Notes under the pieces: model-generated
What the model was told of the DNA's origin: nothing
Database searches by the model: none
The model's input: only the letters and a program-made list of their open reading frames with translations
Assembly (NCBI GenBank): GCA_021613375.1
Contig: CM038706.1
Coordinates: 22,448,866-22,512,865, forward strand
Length of the DNA stretch: 64,000 nt
Reading direction: 5' to 3'
Source: Megaleporinus macrocephalus
Taxonomy: Eukaryota; Chordata; Actinopteri; Characiformes; Anostomidae
Made by a program: the position numbers and the translations under genes
Shown here: positions 51,376 through 64,000 of the stretch, piece after piece
How the letters are laid out: each line of letters starts with the position of its first letter
How positions within the stretch are numbered: position 1 is the stretch's first letter

Positions 51376-51376
<1 letters not shown>

Positions 51377-51458
<82 letters not shown>
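51377..51458 (+). repeat. (TA)n microsatellite flanked by direct AGTTATAGGA
   Basis: About 40 TA units lie between two direct copies of AGTTATAGGA, with a third GAGTTATAGGA just after. Confidence 0.95.
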
Positions 51459-51462
<4 letters not shown>

Positions 51463-53282
51463 TAGGAGTTATAGGAGATCTTGTGCAACAAGTAAGAAAG
51501 GACACTGTTGTGGAAGCAGGCCACCACTGATTCATTTCTTTAAAGCAGTAGTTTGGCAGTAAATGACACTATTTTTTAGCCCAAAACTGCGTCAGCTTGC
51601 TGATGTGGTTTTTGAAACTGTAGGCCGCACTGTTATCTAGAAAATGGATGTATCCAGTTTAACACCCCAGAGAAATTGCATACTTTGTTGATATCCTAGG
51701 TGAAGATAAGTTAACACATCCTTAAAGAGAACAAAGTTAAATGTACTGGTCTAAATGCAATTTCTGTTCATTACAGAGTTTAACACAAGCAAAATAAAAC
51801 CCTAAATTATAAAAGGTCCCATAATGTTTGCACAGACCGCATCCCATGTGATTTTTGGAATTTGGAAAATTGAGAAAGTAACACATAATGTTAAGTAATA
51901 ATCCAAGTAACACAGTAACACTTATCACACAAATGTTTTTAAAAACTATTTACTCTGTGTTCCCTTGAACGTGTAATGGCCACTGAGTACGTAACAAAAT
52001 GTATTAGATAGAGAATAGAGAACAGCGTTTAAACTTTTCTAGGAGAGGAATGAAGGGAAAAGAATGAATGAGTAAGAGTTGTGAAGTGCTTAAGGCAGGA
52101 GTGTGGAACATGCAGTGAGGCAGGTACCAGCTGGCAGGAATCCCAGGACCCTGACCGCAGACAGACCTCCCACCCTATACACCTGCTATACATGAGCGCA
52201 TGCCTCACATGCACACGCACTGGAGGGTACATACATTTCATTCTTCACTGTAGTGTAGAGTCTAAAGTTCATAAATGAACCCGATTTCAGGTACAGTTAC
52301 TGACTGTAATTATAATGCAGTGATGTTTGTAATCAGATATTGTCTGTGTTCAGTGAGTTTAATATTTTAAATATTTTATCAGTTTGAATGTTATGGATAA
52401 TGAGTGTTCTGCTTATAAGCAAACTTTAAAATGTGAGAAATGCTCAACTGATCACATCCAAAATCTGTAAAGAAAGTATTTTATACCAAAAGTTTATTTC
52501 TAAATGGAACAAAATTAAACACTTTGTATGCCATAAATTATGTTTTTCAGCTGATGGTGCTTTTGTGTTTACTTCTTTCCAGTTAGCTGTGTTTAGAGAA
52601 GAGATACTCAAGTAAAGGCACTGATATTTGGGTAAAATACGGACACAGGTAGAAGTAAAAGTACTCTAAAATAAAACAACTTAAGTAAAAAAACAGAAGT
52701 ATCAGGAAACAATTTCAGTACTGGGGATTTTATAGAACTGCAGTGAAATGTCTTAGTAAATCTATCTATCAGCACAGGAACTGTTTCCATGGCTTAATTT
52801 TGTAAATGTAAGATATGAGAATCAGAAAAGTATTTCCTACATACAAAAAGTTTCCCAGTAGCAAGCCATAGCTTGGAACAAAATCAGAACTAAATCATTT
52901 CAAAGGCTCTGGCACTTCCCTAAATTATAGTCTACAGAACTAATTTCTCATAAAATGGGACTAGGCTTTACAAATAAACTTTCCGTGTGGAATCTCTGCC
53001 ACAGTAAAAGGTAAAATTATGCATTAAGTAAGCAAAAACAACTTGCAGTGATATGATACATATTTTACAAAAAAACAAGAAATTTGCTATAAAATAAATA
53101 AAATGCGTGATCATTGGCAACAGTTATTTTATTTTAAGAATTTTACAAATATTGCTGATCTTCTTTAGTCCCAACCATATTGTCCATCTAGCTTGTGTAA
53201 ATTTCTATGATTTTTGTATGGGGGGTGGTGGGGGCATTTTGGCCCATACTTCAATAGGACCCAAGATCTGACATGTACACAT
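51459..53282. other. No gene seen
   Basis: AT-rich unique sequence. No supported exon or recognised repeat. Confidence 0.4.
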
Positions 53283-54078
53283 TTCTATTTTAACACAATA
53301 CAAACATTCTATTTTAACACAATACAATACATTCTATTTTAACACAATACAAACATTCTATTTTAACACAATACAATACATTCTATTTTAACACAATACA
53401 AACATTCTATTTTAACACAATACAATACATTCTATTTTTACACAATACAATACATTCTATTTTAACACAATACAAACATTCTATTTTAACACAATACAAT
53501 ACATTCTATTTTTACACAATACAATACATTCTATTTTAACACAATACAATACATTCTATTTTACACAATACAATACATTCTATTTTAACACAATACAATA
53601 CATTCTATTTTTACACAATACAATACATTCTATTTTAATACAATACAATACATTCTATTTTAACACAATACAATACATTCTATTTTTACACAATACAATA
53701 CATTCTATTTTAACACAATATAATACATTCTATTTTTACACAATACAATACATTCTATTTTAACACAATACAATACATTCTATTTTACACAATACATTCT
53801 ATTTTACACAATACAATACATTCTATTTTAACACAATACAATACATTCTATTTTTACACAATACAATACATTCTATTTTAACACAATACAATACATTCTA
53901 TTTTTACACAATACATTCTATTTTACACAATACAATACATTCTATTTTAACACAATACAATACATTCTATTTTTACACAATACAATACATTCTATTTTAA
54001 CACAATACAATACATTCTATTTTACACAATACAATACATTCTATTTTTACACAATACAATACATTCTATTTTACACAA
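53283..54078 (+). repeat. Minisatellite, 25-bp unit, about 32 copies
   Basis: The main unit contains TTCTATTTTAACACAATACA plus ATACA; variants have TTTTTACAC or TTTTACAC and a shorter AAACATT form near the 5' end. AT-rich throughout. Two-unit alternation of the TTAACAC and TTTACAC types is visible over much of the array. Confidence 0.95.
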
Positions 54079-54399
54079 AAATAAGCATAAAGCTTGATTT
54101 AAAGGTGGTTCTTTATTGGCACCGGCAAAACATGCACAAATGAAAAGCACTTGGAGACGTATAGTAAGTGCTTAGGCAGTGTTTGCTCTGATAGCAGCAA
54201 TGTCTCCTGCAGTATTCATTGATCTTAAAGAAAGTGGTAGGTTCTTGGTGTAAGCATAAGTAATATAACATCCCATTTAACAGGTTTTGAAAAATAAGTT
54301 TAATTGCATTTTATGGCAGCTTTACCAGTAATCTCACTTTTAACTGCAATAATTATTGGCTTTTAATTTTGTGCTGTTCAATATGCTAGCTTATTATAG

Positions 54400-54780
54400 C
54401 AGTGCCAGTTTAAAGATGCAATGTTTAGATTTTTAGTTTAAAATATAAAAAAGTACCAAAAATTATTAATGGAATGTGAAGAAATAGCAGACATCTATGT
54501 ATCATGCTACAAAGATAGCTAGTGTTAGCATGCTAACCAGCTAGCCCAGCCTTTCTTCACAAGAGATGATAGTGAGTCACTGTGTTTAGTAGAATGAGTC
54601 CAACATAAGAGGATGAAGAAGTAGCAGCCCTGACAGCATATTTGAGCCATTTGCTGGTCATGTTGATGCTTCTGCTCTCGGTAAGATCATTTAAGGACAA
54701 GCAGCCAAAGAAAGGCAGCATAAATACAATGATTACTGAGGTAATGCTCATGACCACTGCTGTCCACTTAGACAAAAACT
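54400..54780 (-). repeat. Repeat-family copy with a 72-codon membrane-type open frame
   Basis: 54410-54540 matches 42150-42310. The minus strand is open from 54775 to 54557, with a hydrophobic segment (VVMSITSVIIVFMLPFFG) followed by LSLNDLTESR and a second hydrophobic part near the end (YVGLILLNTV). I do not recognise the protein. It could be a fragment of a gene carried by a repeat or chance coding in AT-rich DNA. Confidence 0.3.
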
Positions 54781-55373
54781 AAAACAAAATAAAAAATATT
54801 GGCCTTGCTTTTTACTGCTGAGGACTCTCTTGGCAAGTAAAAGAATAAAGTTTTATACTAAGCTATTAATGTTTCTTCCAGACTGGTACATGCACAGCTA
54901 TTAATGCTAATAATTGACGACAAGGGACTGTGCTTTTCTTTGTTTATTATAATATGTGGTGCACACCACAATGTTCTGGCAATATGTTTGCATCCTTTTT
55001 ATGTATAATATGAGATTGCATAATTTCACAAATTGCTCATTTAATAATAGTTACTTTTAATGCAGTGACTGTTGTCTTTTTGGACTGCTAGTATTATGTG
55101 CACTACTGATTGATTATTGTACTGAACTAAACAATACTCATAAATGGGTTCTGCAATGCTGTAATATTTACACACTGTACAAAATGCAGATTGTTCCCTG
55201 ATGATGATATCTCAAATTATACAGCGCATTCTGAAGAACTTTCGATTTCAAAGTCAGGGTCGTTCACATACTGGTTGTTTTGCTTACCAGTTGTTAATGT
55301 AGGCTGTTCAAACACCAGTGTGCATGATCTGGTCTTGAAAAAGAAACTCCACTGGATGGTAACGTAAAGCAAT

Positions 55374-55682
55374 CTAGTCCAAATACGTAGCTGAACCCAG
55401 TACTCGCAGTAAAAACAACATTACAAACATAAGTGAGTGGAATGAACAGAACACTGCAGGGAAAGTTTGAGGCATCAACACCAGCTCACTCCAATTAATT
55501 AGAGACTGGTAAGATAAAAAAGAGTACTTTGTCCAACTGCCTGGAAAAAAAGAATAGAGAGAATAAGCCAATACAATAGGGGATAAGGGGCAAGCTTGCC
55601 AAGTACTCCTTTCCAGATGTCTGAACATCTGTGGAAAGATTAGCATACAACTTCTGAACCATAAGTTACAAAAACAAACCAT
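55374..55682 (-). pseudogene. Fragment of an L1-type reverse transcriptase
   Basis: The minus-strand frame contains FRHLERSTWQACPLSPIV at about 55620-55570, which resembles the L1 reverse-transcriptase motif around xGTRQGCPLSPxLF, and then INWSELVLMPQ near 55495-55460, like the later K-x-N-x-x-K-S-E-L segment. The YADD active-site motif is not visible between them, because the gap is too short. It is therefore a deleted, non-functional LINE relic. Confidence 0.5.
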
Positions 55683-57589
55683 TCCTGCAACTTCCTATGA
55701 ATCCTGTACTCATATTTTTATAATCACCTCCTGGATCACATTGGTGAACCTGGCAATGCTTCAAATTTACTCAAGAAAGAAAAATTGTTTTATAGAAAAA
55801 TCATAACTTTGTGACTATGCTAGATTTAGTTTTAGCTGTCTGGAAAGTGTAATGTTATGCTAGTTGGTTTGCCAGGTGCTAGACTGTTTAGCAGCCAAAG
55901 CTAATTTGTTAGCGGCTGAGAGAATAACATTATATAGTATAACCAGTGGATAAAAACTGTAAAAAACAGCTGACAAAGCTAATATTAGTAATAGCTTCAG
56001 TCTAGGTGTGCTTATGTCTTTCTGTAAGTCCAATATTAACAGTCAGATATGAATAATGTATAACAATACTGTATACAATGTTCTTATGAACCTACCAATT
56101 AGGAACAATTATGTACACTTATATTTGGTATTTTATTATGTATGTCATATAAAGCATTATTACTGCTTTTATAACACATTATGAATAGAGGATTTATACA
56201 AAGAAAGATATTTCCACTTGATACAAAAAGTCAACTAAGTCTTAGTGGTAACACTATGAGATAAAAAGACCTACAGTATATCACATTCATAAGGATGTGT
56301 ACAAGTCAACCACAGATTCGAGCTGTGTACTGTTCTTCTGAAAGCAGCATGCAACTAACACAGATAAGTGGAGGGCCTAGTCGGTAGGCAGGTCTGAGGA
56401 GCATGAGCCTAGTTAGCGGTGTATTAGGGAATGCACTGTGCTCAGTGGCAGAGTGGTGTGTTTGATCCCTGAAGAAGGCAGATAGTGGTCAGGTTGGCTG
56501 CCAGAGAGGCAGACCAAAGTGTTACAGTTTGTTTTGCTTTGTCCTGTTCTTTTTTTAACAGTAAAAGGGGGGCAGTACCCCAAGCTGTTCGGGACTGTAG
56601 TTGGGGGCGACTGTTGGTCGAGGTACAATAGCAGCCCCTGTCCCGTGCTGCACAATGGGCTGTCCATGTTGATTAGTGTAGGCGGGCTGGGGTGACTGGG
56701 TAATAGCTTATTATGCCCCTGCAGAGAGTGGCCCCTGGAGGTGTGCCAATTGAAGCCTGAGTCCAATTAAAGAAGAAAAGCACAAAACAGAGGGACAGAA
56801 GACATAGAGCAGTGACACACATTCCTCTACACTCCTCTTTCACTTTCACACTTTATTACTCACTTCTCTCTGCTTCTGCACCTGCTTGTTATCTAATGTT
56901 ATCCCAGTGGGGTTTTTTTTTTTAGGTTTTCAGTCAAGTGTGCCTAATGGTGTTCCTTAATGCTATGAGTGGGCAATACAGCAAAGATAGAGTATCACAA
57001 TAACTCACAACATTTTCATACAACACAACATGTATCATGATATTCGGATTCTCTGAGTAAAGAACTAATTGTGCTCTTGACATTTCACATTGGTCAGCGT
57101 TCTTTAACTATTAGCAATATACTCAATATGCTCAGAAAGGCATAATGTATCAAAAACACATACATTTGATAAATTTTGTGCATCACAATGTAATGCTTTT
57201 TCAAGTTGTCAAAATGTGGATGCCATTATAGTTCCTGTGTTGCAGATAAAGTGAAAAAATGAACCTGACTTCAACATAACTAATAAACATGAAACATAAA
57301 GATGAAAGTGATGTGCATTAGGATGTGTACTGTTATGCCACATTTGACACAACAAGATCAAGTGGCAACAACTACCTTTCAAAATGTTTTGAGTATTAGT
57401 CAGGATGTTTTTCTGTCAGTATATCACTGTGTTACACTAAGCAGGTTTGTTTTGAAAATAAACAATGCAATATGTTTATGTCAGTACTTTGAGCACAATG
57501 CCATACACCGTCCTCGTGCTAGGATATCAGCACTTATCACCGTTTAAGACATTTAACATTTAAACACACCCAATAATAAAGCTAATGTA
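55683..57589. other. No gene seen
   Basis: AT-rich sequence with a GC-richer block at 56380-56760 whose minus strand is open for 117 codons without recognisable similarity. A diverged hAT-like or MITE-like remnant may start near 56968 (GTGGGCAATACAGCAAAGAT). Confidence 0.35.
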
Positions 57590-58763
57590 GACTGCCTGGC
57601 CAAAAAAGCAGCATTGTCTTTCCAAGATCTTGTATTAATGACAGAGGAGTTGAACCACTCCACAGTCTTCTCCAGCATGTCCCACAGATTTTCAGCAGGT
57701 TTCAGGACTCTGTAATGGCTACTTCATCTGTGAAAAGAATTTCCCATGCGCCCTGAACCACTCTTTCCTCCTAGAATATACCAGTGCTATTAGGTAAAAA
57801 ATCCATTGATGGGATAAACTGGTCATTCAGGTGGTCAGCTAACAGCATTTTATTGCCACATGACGTTGCTGAGCCTCAGTCTGACCAGCTGCTCCAGATT
57901 ATAACACTGTCTCTAGAGGCCTGTACAGTGGGCACTATGTGTGATGGATGCATCACTTCCCTTTTTAAAGCAAATTCCTTTTTACTGTAACATGTTGATC
58001 ACTGTGGAATAATGTAAATATAGACTCATCAGACCACATGACTTTATTTACATTGCTCCAAAGTTCAATCTTTATTCTCTTTAGTACACCAAAGCCTTTT
58101 TTATTAGTCTCACTAGCAAGTTTTTTTGTTCTGGCTGCTCAGCTGTTTAGTCGCAGTCCAGTGAGTTCTCCTAGTGTGTAAAAAGACTTATCTTCTAGTC
58201 GTGAGTCTTTTTTTTTTACCATTTGACTGTTCTAAGCATTTCAGTGATATTTGATTACAGCCATTCAGGATGGTTTTCTGACCATGTTGTCACTGTCCAA
58301 AGAAAAATCAGTATTTCTAAAATAGCAAAGTAACAGGAGAGACCATAAACATTCATAACTTTCACTCTTTAAGTAATGAGCTCTTTTAATGCAAAGAGCT
58401 TTTATTCCAAGGGTTTTTGAACATTCCTATTGGTCCATTTATCATGAAACCTTTACAGGACATAAAGAGCAGCTGTCGTGTTCAAATGGTATAGAAAAAT
58501 GAAAAATCCACAAAAATGGAGATATAGAGACATGCTTTTCCTTGGACAGTGTTGCTATATACGTTTTAATAATGGGTTAGAAAGATTAGATGACCACAGG
58601 ATATGTCTTCCCACGTGGCTGTTAAAGAAATGAGAAGCTACTCACTGCAAAGGAATTGTGGCCAGCTGAAAAATATTAATCACTGCAGTCATTATCCAAT
58701 CAAAGGCTCTTATGTATTTACTTATTTAAGTCCAAACAAGAACTTATTTGTGGCCAGGCAGTT
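57590..58763 (-). mobile_element. Tc1/mariner element, both ends present, transposase decayed
   Basis: ACTGCCTGGCCA (from 57591) is inverted as TGGCCAGGCAGT (58751-58762), and both ends abut TA dinucleotides. The minus strand once encoded a Tc1-type transposase: ENLWDMLEKTVEW-like near 57690-57640 and VMWSDES near 58045-58020 are recognisable, corresponding to the DDE-domain E and first D regions. Multiple stops and indels break it. It is interrupted by another element at 58291-58551. Confidence 0.85.
58291..58551. mobile_element. Foldback MITE nested in the Tc1 element
   Basis: CACTGTCCAAAGAAAAA at 58291 is inverted as TTTTCCTTGGACAGTG ending at 58551, giving a 261-bp element. Its arms are the CTTTGGACAG family seen singly elsewhere: GTATTTCTAAAATAGCAAAG on the left, AAAATGGAGATATAGAGACA on the right. 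No coding capacity. Confidence 0.75.
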
Positions 58764-59479
58764 TAACAGTTTGTATTGTTTTTCTTCTGGCTTAAAAGAA
58801 TCGTAGCAACACTGAAACTAATTTTAAAAGCATCTCCCAGCCTTCTACAAGAATATTAATTTCAATGCAATTAATCAAATACTTACCTGTGGGAACGCAC
58901 TGAGGCTTTAAAGAACAGGTGTGCATTAATCAGCACCTGTGTGAGGGCGTTTACTCTCAAAAGAGCTGCGCCTAAAGGATCACAACCTTCATCATGATGA
59001 TTACACATTCACTGTAATTACCGTGGTAACCATCTTAGTTCCAGCTGAGTGTTCAGTCTCCGTGTTCAGTCACAGGAGCCTGCGGTCCTGCGGATTGGGC
59101 AGTGTGTTCCCTCAGCCTGTCAAACGCTGCTGGTGCTGAACCAATTAAGATTCAGAAAGGGGGGAAAGGATCAACGCCTCTGTGCCATGCAGTGATAACA
59201 AAGTGGCAACATGCTGGTAGAAAATCTGTTACATCGATATTTATTTTATTTTGTCTTCCAAAGATGAGCCGGTATGCATGCACACAAACATTTAACCCCT
59301 TGAACCTTAGCGGTCTGTGTGTGACTGCGCTGTGTTCTACAATTTTCCTATCCCTGATTTCTATCAACTTATATATTAATTCCATTAATATAAACTAAAT
59401 AAATAAGTAGCTCACAGGTTGAACAATTCCTAACAATGCTATACAATTAGCTTCTCTACTGAACTTCCAGACTAAGCAT
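58764..59479. other. No gene seen
   Basis: 58880-59110 is GC-richer unique sequence. No exon is supported. Confidence 0.35.
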
Positions 59480-59487
59480 CTCTCTCG

Positions 59488-59546
<59 letters not shown>
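59480..59546 (+). repeat. (CT)n microsatellite
   Basis: About 33 CT units with CG interruptions near the start. Confidence 0.95.
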
Positions 59547-59550
<4 letters not shown>

Positions 59551-62082
59551 TGTGCAGGTGTGAGCTCTGCTTTGTTGATCATAATCCTGTGCAGGAGAGC
59601 CGCTGAGTGTGTTTGACTCTCCCTCCAACCCTGTGCTGACCGTTTCCACGGTGACCTCATGAGATCTGACAGGCGTAAAAATAATGACGGACACCTTGGC
59701 CGCCGCTGACCCACCCTCACTCGCCCCTAACCCGCTCGGCCTACATGAGAGGTACCGCAACCACTTAACTGAGGCCCTGCACATGTACATACACATGGGA
59801 CAGACACATATACACACACATACACAGCATTAGCTGCAGATATTCTTTAACAACACTTTACATAGGAAGCAGTGTAAACACCCATCTCCTGATCGTAAAG
59901 GTTGCTGTTGTGCTGGAAAGGGACACAATTTCCTATAAACGTACAGAAAAGTCTCTGGACTGCTATAGCCCTGCTACTTCGTCTTAGGAAAAGGAATCTA
60001 TCTATTCAGCTACAGTTTAGTCATTGTTGATTCAGTGCCTGGTCCCACGCCATAGTTTGCTCATCTCACTTTTAAGCTATAGAATTTTAAACCTTGAGGA
60101 GAATAAAGAGCATGTACTTCAGTTCCTATACTGATGGATGATGGACGTAGTAGGGGTTGCACAACTTCAGATTTCGACAGCTGACAGCTAAGTGATGAAA
60201 GTCAGGTCGACATCGCCTAATGGAAGATGACATCATGAGCGCCCTGCATCAACCATGACTGAAACTCCACGGGTCAGTAGAGGTGAAGTACCCTTCTCTG
60301 GATCGCATTGCTAGATTTCAGGGAGTCTGAGATCTTGGAACGTTACAAAATTTGTATCCAACTTTGGCGATTTGAACAAGACGATGTCAATAACATGACA
60401 ACACATGACATTTTATTATAGTCTACAGGAAACGGGAGATGATGATGTTCAGTATCTGGTCTTTGAAGCGCTGTAGATCGATGAAGAAGATATATACACT
60501 GCAATCACCAGGTTGTCCTCTCTGAGTCGTCCCTGTTCTTAGTGTCATAGTTACATTTCACTTTTACTCGTTTACCTTTGTCTACCTGTGTGTATATTGA
60601 GACAACAACACTTTTACTGAAGTACAGGTTGAAGCTTTACTCTATCCACCTCTGTCCTTACAATAACTGTACATCACTATACATCATGGCTAGCATGAGG
60701 ACACCAAGGTCCATTTTGTCAGATTCAGTGTGTAAACAGCAGAATCCTAATAAAGCTGTGCAGGCTTCCATCCCAAGACTACCCAGTCAGCAGAGGAGCA
60801 ATGACTGGAACAATGTCACATGACTGATTCTCATTACTCCCTTTTGTGTGAATGTTTGTCACACAGGCAGATTACATTCTTGATTTTGAGGTTTCTATGT
60901 GTCAATCTGTAGTGTCCCTATGCCTGCGTGACACACCTGCACGTGAAGGGGACTCAGTCTCTGCTGGGGAGTCAGAATTTGGCACAACACTGGCAAAGAC
61001 ATCAGAAGAGAAAGAATCGTGCCTACTTACAAGATTAGTATTACTAATTATTAGAGTAGAGTATTAGATTAGAGTAGTATTACAGGATTGTATTACAGGC
61101 AGTTCAAACTTTCAAGGCTTATTTGACATGAGATTAAGAAAGACTAATCAAACTGTTTGGTGTGAGATCATTTATTTATTTGCATGCCACTCTGAAACAG
61201 GACTGAGGATAGACAACTTTTGGCAGAAAAACGAAATTAGTGAGACAGGATTGACACAGATAAGGTTACAACCTACATCACAATCTTTCATAAATAACAC
61301 TGGCGGGGATGAACACTCTGCTGTCGGATTTGTGTTGTTTTCCTGTTAGCTGTGAGTAAAAGCCTGGTTTACTCTTGTGTGGTCTCTTGCTGTTGTTGTG
61401 TGACATGGTGCTCTAAAGCGTTATGCAGCTTGAGAGGTCTCGTGCACACTCCTCTAAAGTTACATAGCGCTACAGCAGACGTTCTGGGCCTGAAGTGACA
61501 ATAACAGAGCTGCCATTCTCCCTATAATAAATCAGTGGCATCTTTAAGCTGCTGTTTTATGGTAGAATCATTACATGACATTGCTTAAAAGTAACTTTAA
61601 ATAAAGACTAGTTTAAACAAATTTTAGCAAGACAGCTTTAAAGAAAGCAAACAGGTAAACAGTTTTATAAAACAAAATGAAATAGGATATGTTTAGCTAA
61701 TTGCCAAAACTATGCCAGAATTGTATTTTAGGTAGGAAGGTTGGGATACCCCCCCAAGGGTGCTACGTTGCTATATTAAAGCTGAACCAACAACCAGCTA
61801 ACTGGCCTACTGTAACTTTCACGTCAGACAAAAGAGTTACACATGCAGATGTCTAGGGTGAGTATTTGCCCATTTTCTCTTCATTTGTTTTCTTTTCCAC
61901 GAGTAACTGTGTGAACTGTGTTGTTCTCCATGACAGAATGACATGATTAGAATCTGATTACAGCCTTTTTACGGCCATTGTGTCTCTTAACTGTATAGGT
62001 TTAGCTGAGGTTTAATAGAGACACACTTGTATGCTTGATCAGTGGCTGTGAGAACTAAGAAGCAAGAGAGAGATAAAGACAA
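59547..62082. other. No gene seen; possible transposon relic near 60150-60520
   Basis: 60148-60240 begins TAGGGGTTGCACAACTTCAG and contains CAGGTCGACATCGCCTAATG. This has the look of a decayed hAT-type end, but I could not find a matching opposite terminus. The remainder is unassigned. Confidence 0.3.
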
Positions 62083-62145
62083 GCAGAGAGAGAGAGAGAG
62101 AGTGAGAGTGAGTGAGAGAGAGAGAGAGCGAGGAAGAGAGAGTGA
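62083..62145 (+). repeat. (GA)n-rich microsatellite
   Basis: Interrupted AGAGAG/AGTGAG tract. Confidence 0.9.
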
Positions 62146-62666
62146 AGTAAATTAAAAATGAAATAAAACGAAATAAAGTAACTGGAGTCAAATCAACCCT
62201 GGACCTTGCTAAAGTTTTGATCTTAGTTGATCTGGCCCTTCTGCACATTAATGACTGGCATTCATTTTATTATTCACAAACTTACAACCTGCAAACACTA
62301 AACAATGTGCTTTGTATTTATATCTTTCACACAGTTTACACAGTTCACACATTCAAATCATACATTTTGTCTTTCAGTGAATCAAAGCATTTCAAATTAT
62401 TGTTTTTAACATTTCTAAAGAATTCAGTGGTTAGAATTCAAACAAAGTCAATCAGAGTGGTTTAATGTGAAACACTCTAATCTAGAGAAACATACAGAAT
62501 CAGAATAATCAGACATCTAAACATACTATATAACGTGGTTAGATATATGCTGACTGATTTCTTACTCATTGTCTTTTGATTTATTATAATTTTTTGGCTT
62601 AAAATGTTTTAATCCATTAATTTTATTCTACTCGTGGCAGAGGGATACATCAATTTTGCTCTAAAG

Positions 62667-62685
62667 GCAAAAAAAAAAAAAAAAA
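62667..62685 (+). repeat. Poly-A run
   Basis: A homopolymer of about 17-19 A. No upstream retroelement body was recognised, so it is not assigned as a retroposon tail. Confidence 0.8.
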
Positions 62686-62749
62686 CTCTGAGGACATGTG
62701 CATGTTCTTTGTCGGGTTTGGATAGTAAATAAAATGTCTGTATTTATGT

Positions 62750-62850
62750 TGCAGATATGGTGACCCCTGGCACCACCAATGTGAACAATTATGACCGTAA
62801 GATCTTCTAAGACATAGTTTTTCATACCAAACTGTTTGGTGAAGTTCCCC
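62750..62850 (+). repeat. Weak copy of the ATGTCTGGTT/CACTGTG family
   Basis: ATGGTGACCCCTGGCACCAC then CAATGTGAACAATTATGACC resembles the core at 18775 and 43510 with substitutions. Confidence 0.35.
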
Positions 62851-63970
62851 TTTACACAGTTGGCTTATTATTCAGTCATTAATTATACTTAGCATTCAGT
62901 ATCTACTACTATCACACCCTAAGCTATTTAGTAATACATTCAGTCATACATTTAGATACTTAGTCAGAAATTCAATTGTGGACCTATTGACAAGCTCTTA
63001 GAGTTTAAGGGGTTAAAATGTATTTTAACTCTTAGAGTTCTGTGAATGTATTTACTGATTCATGCCGATTAGAATGGCGTTCAGGACTAAGACCCCTTCA
63101 TAATTTAGGTCTTTTTCATGAATTGCAACATACTTTTCAGCGTGCAGCATTTACGAACAACGTTTGAAAGTGGATTCTTAGAAAGGAGTGATTTGTCTTG
63201 AAAAAGAAGAAAATAAAGTGGAAGACAAGTAGAGATTACCAAAACAAGTAAGAAAAATAAGACTGCTAAAACAAGTTAAAAATGTTAAAGCACAAAGATT
63301 ACAGCTAGGCAGCGTGAGATCACCACTCTGAACGCTCTCTGTGATAAGTACAGTGATCTCAACACTGCGGCAGTTTCGGGAAACTGGACCGTGGTCCAAA
63401 CAGCATGACACATGGTGTGCGTGTGTGAGTAAGGTGTGGGGGTCTATCTCAGGCCCAGACAGCGCTGAGTGCTGTGCCGTGCTGAGGTGGGCCGTTACTC
63501 TGTGCTTAGCATTAGGAAAGCGATGTAATACTTTAATTACAGCCCTTTATCACTCACTCCACAGCTCTCATATTTCCCTTCTCTCAAACGTGTAGCAGCT
63601 CGCTTACAGCGGGCTGCAGGAGCATCTCTGTGCTGCATCCAACATACACACACACACTTACACACCGGGACTTCACACTGACTGCACTGCAAAAGAAAAG
63701 AAAGTAATATTAAAGAAAGTAATATTCAAATAATACAAAGTTCTGTCACGCTTAAAGTTGTGGTCAGTAAAATGGTTTCAGTTGTAACTCAATGATATGA
63801 AAGAACTTCTGATCTCATATTTTTAAAGCGGGTTGTGAACAAATCACTAAATTAAGTTAGACAGAAAATGTGCAAATCAATGTATGGTACCAGAAACCAT
63901 GAGCTAGGTTTATTTTTATAATATAAAAATATTTCACTGCAAGTTAAAAGTTAATTTAAACAAGATACAT
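62851..63970. other. No gene seen
   Basis: Unique sequence. 63340-63660 is GC-richer, without recognisable coding content. Confidence 0.35.
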
Positions 63971-64000
63971 GTACAGTCGAATGCAGGTTTGAACACCCCT
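63971..64000 (+). repeat. Start of a MITE/Tc1-like terminus cut by the window edge
   Basis: TACAGTCGAATGCAGGTTTG then AACACCCCT is the inverse of the terminus at 33155-33185. The rest of the element would lie beyond 64000. Confidence 0.45.

Overview
The window is vertebrate nuclear DNA, almost certainly from a teleost fish. The reasons are split genes with canonical GT-AG introns, a fish-like complement factor D, many Tc1/mariner and hAT-type DNA transposons, and very frequent dinucleotide microsatellites. Several repeat families resemble ones I associate with otophysan fishes (characins, catfishes, carps); that is an impression from memory, not a proof. Nothing bacterial, phage or CRISPR-like is present.

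About 1-13 kb holds most of one minus-strand gene, dnaaf9 (C20orf194/Shulin homologue, a packaging factor for ciliary outer dynein arms). I reconstructed 25 coding exons with an unbroken reading frame across every junction, from the start codon at 12767 to an exon ending at 388 (about 720 residues). The 3' part lies beyond base 1. Its introns contain a complete 1.24-kb hAT-type element with an 8-bp target duplication, and intron 1 carries two diverged copies of another repeat.

About 15.3-17.6 kb holds a complete five-exon minus-strand gene for complement factor D (cfd, adipsin), a 249-residue secreted serine protease with an intact catalytic triad, a TATA box and a polyadenylation signal.

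From about 17.6 kb to the end (46 kb) I find no convincing protein-coding gene. This part holds decayed transposons (two Tc1-like copies, one with a nested foldback element; an L1-type reverse-transcriptase fragment; several MITE-like families in multiple copies), two large minisatellites (29-bp and 25-bp units), many microsatellites, and some unique stretches rich in homeodomain-like and octamer-like words. Those stretches may be conserved non-coding elements, which I cannot test from one sequence. The layout fits an intergenic desert or the interior of a very large intron.

The two genes are in the same orientation, but nothing in the sequence shows that they work together. I did not find a previously undescribed multi-gene system. 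The most interesting signals are structural: two long hairpin-forming microsatellite palindromes, a minisatellite whose every unit encodes a small hairpin, a nested transposon, and a P-loop-like motif in dnaaf9.
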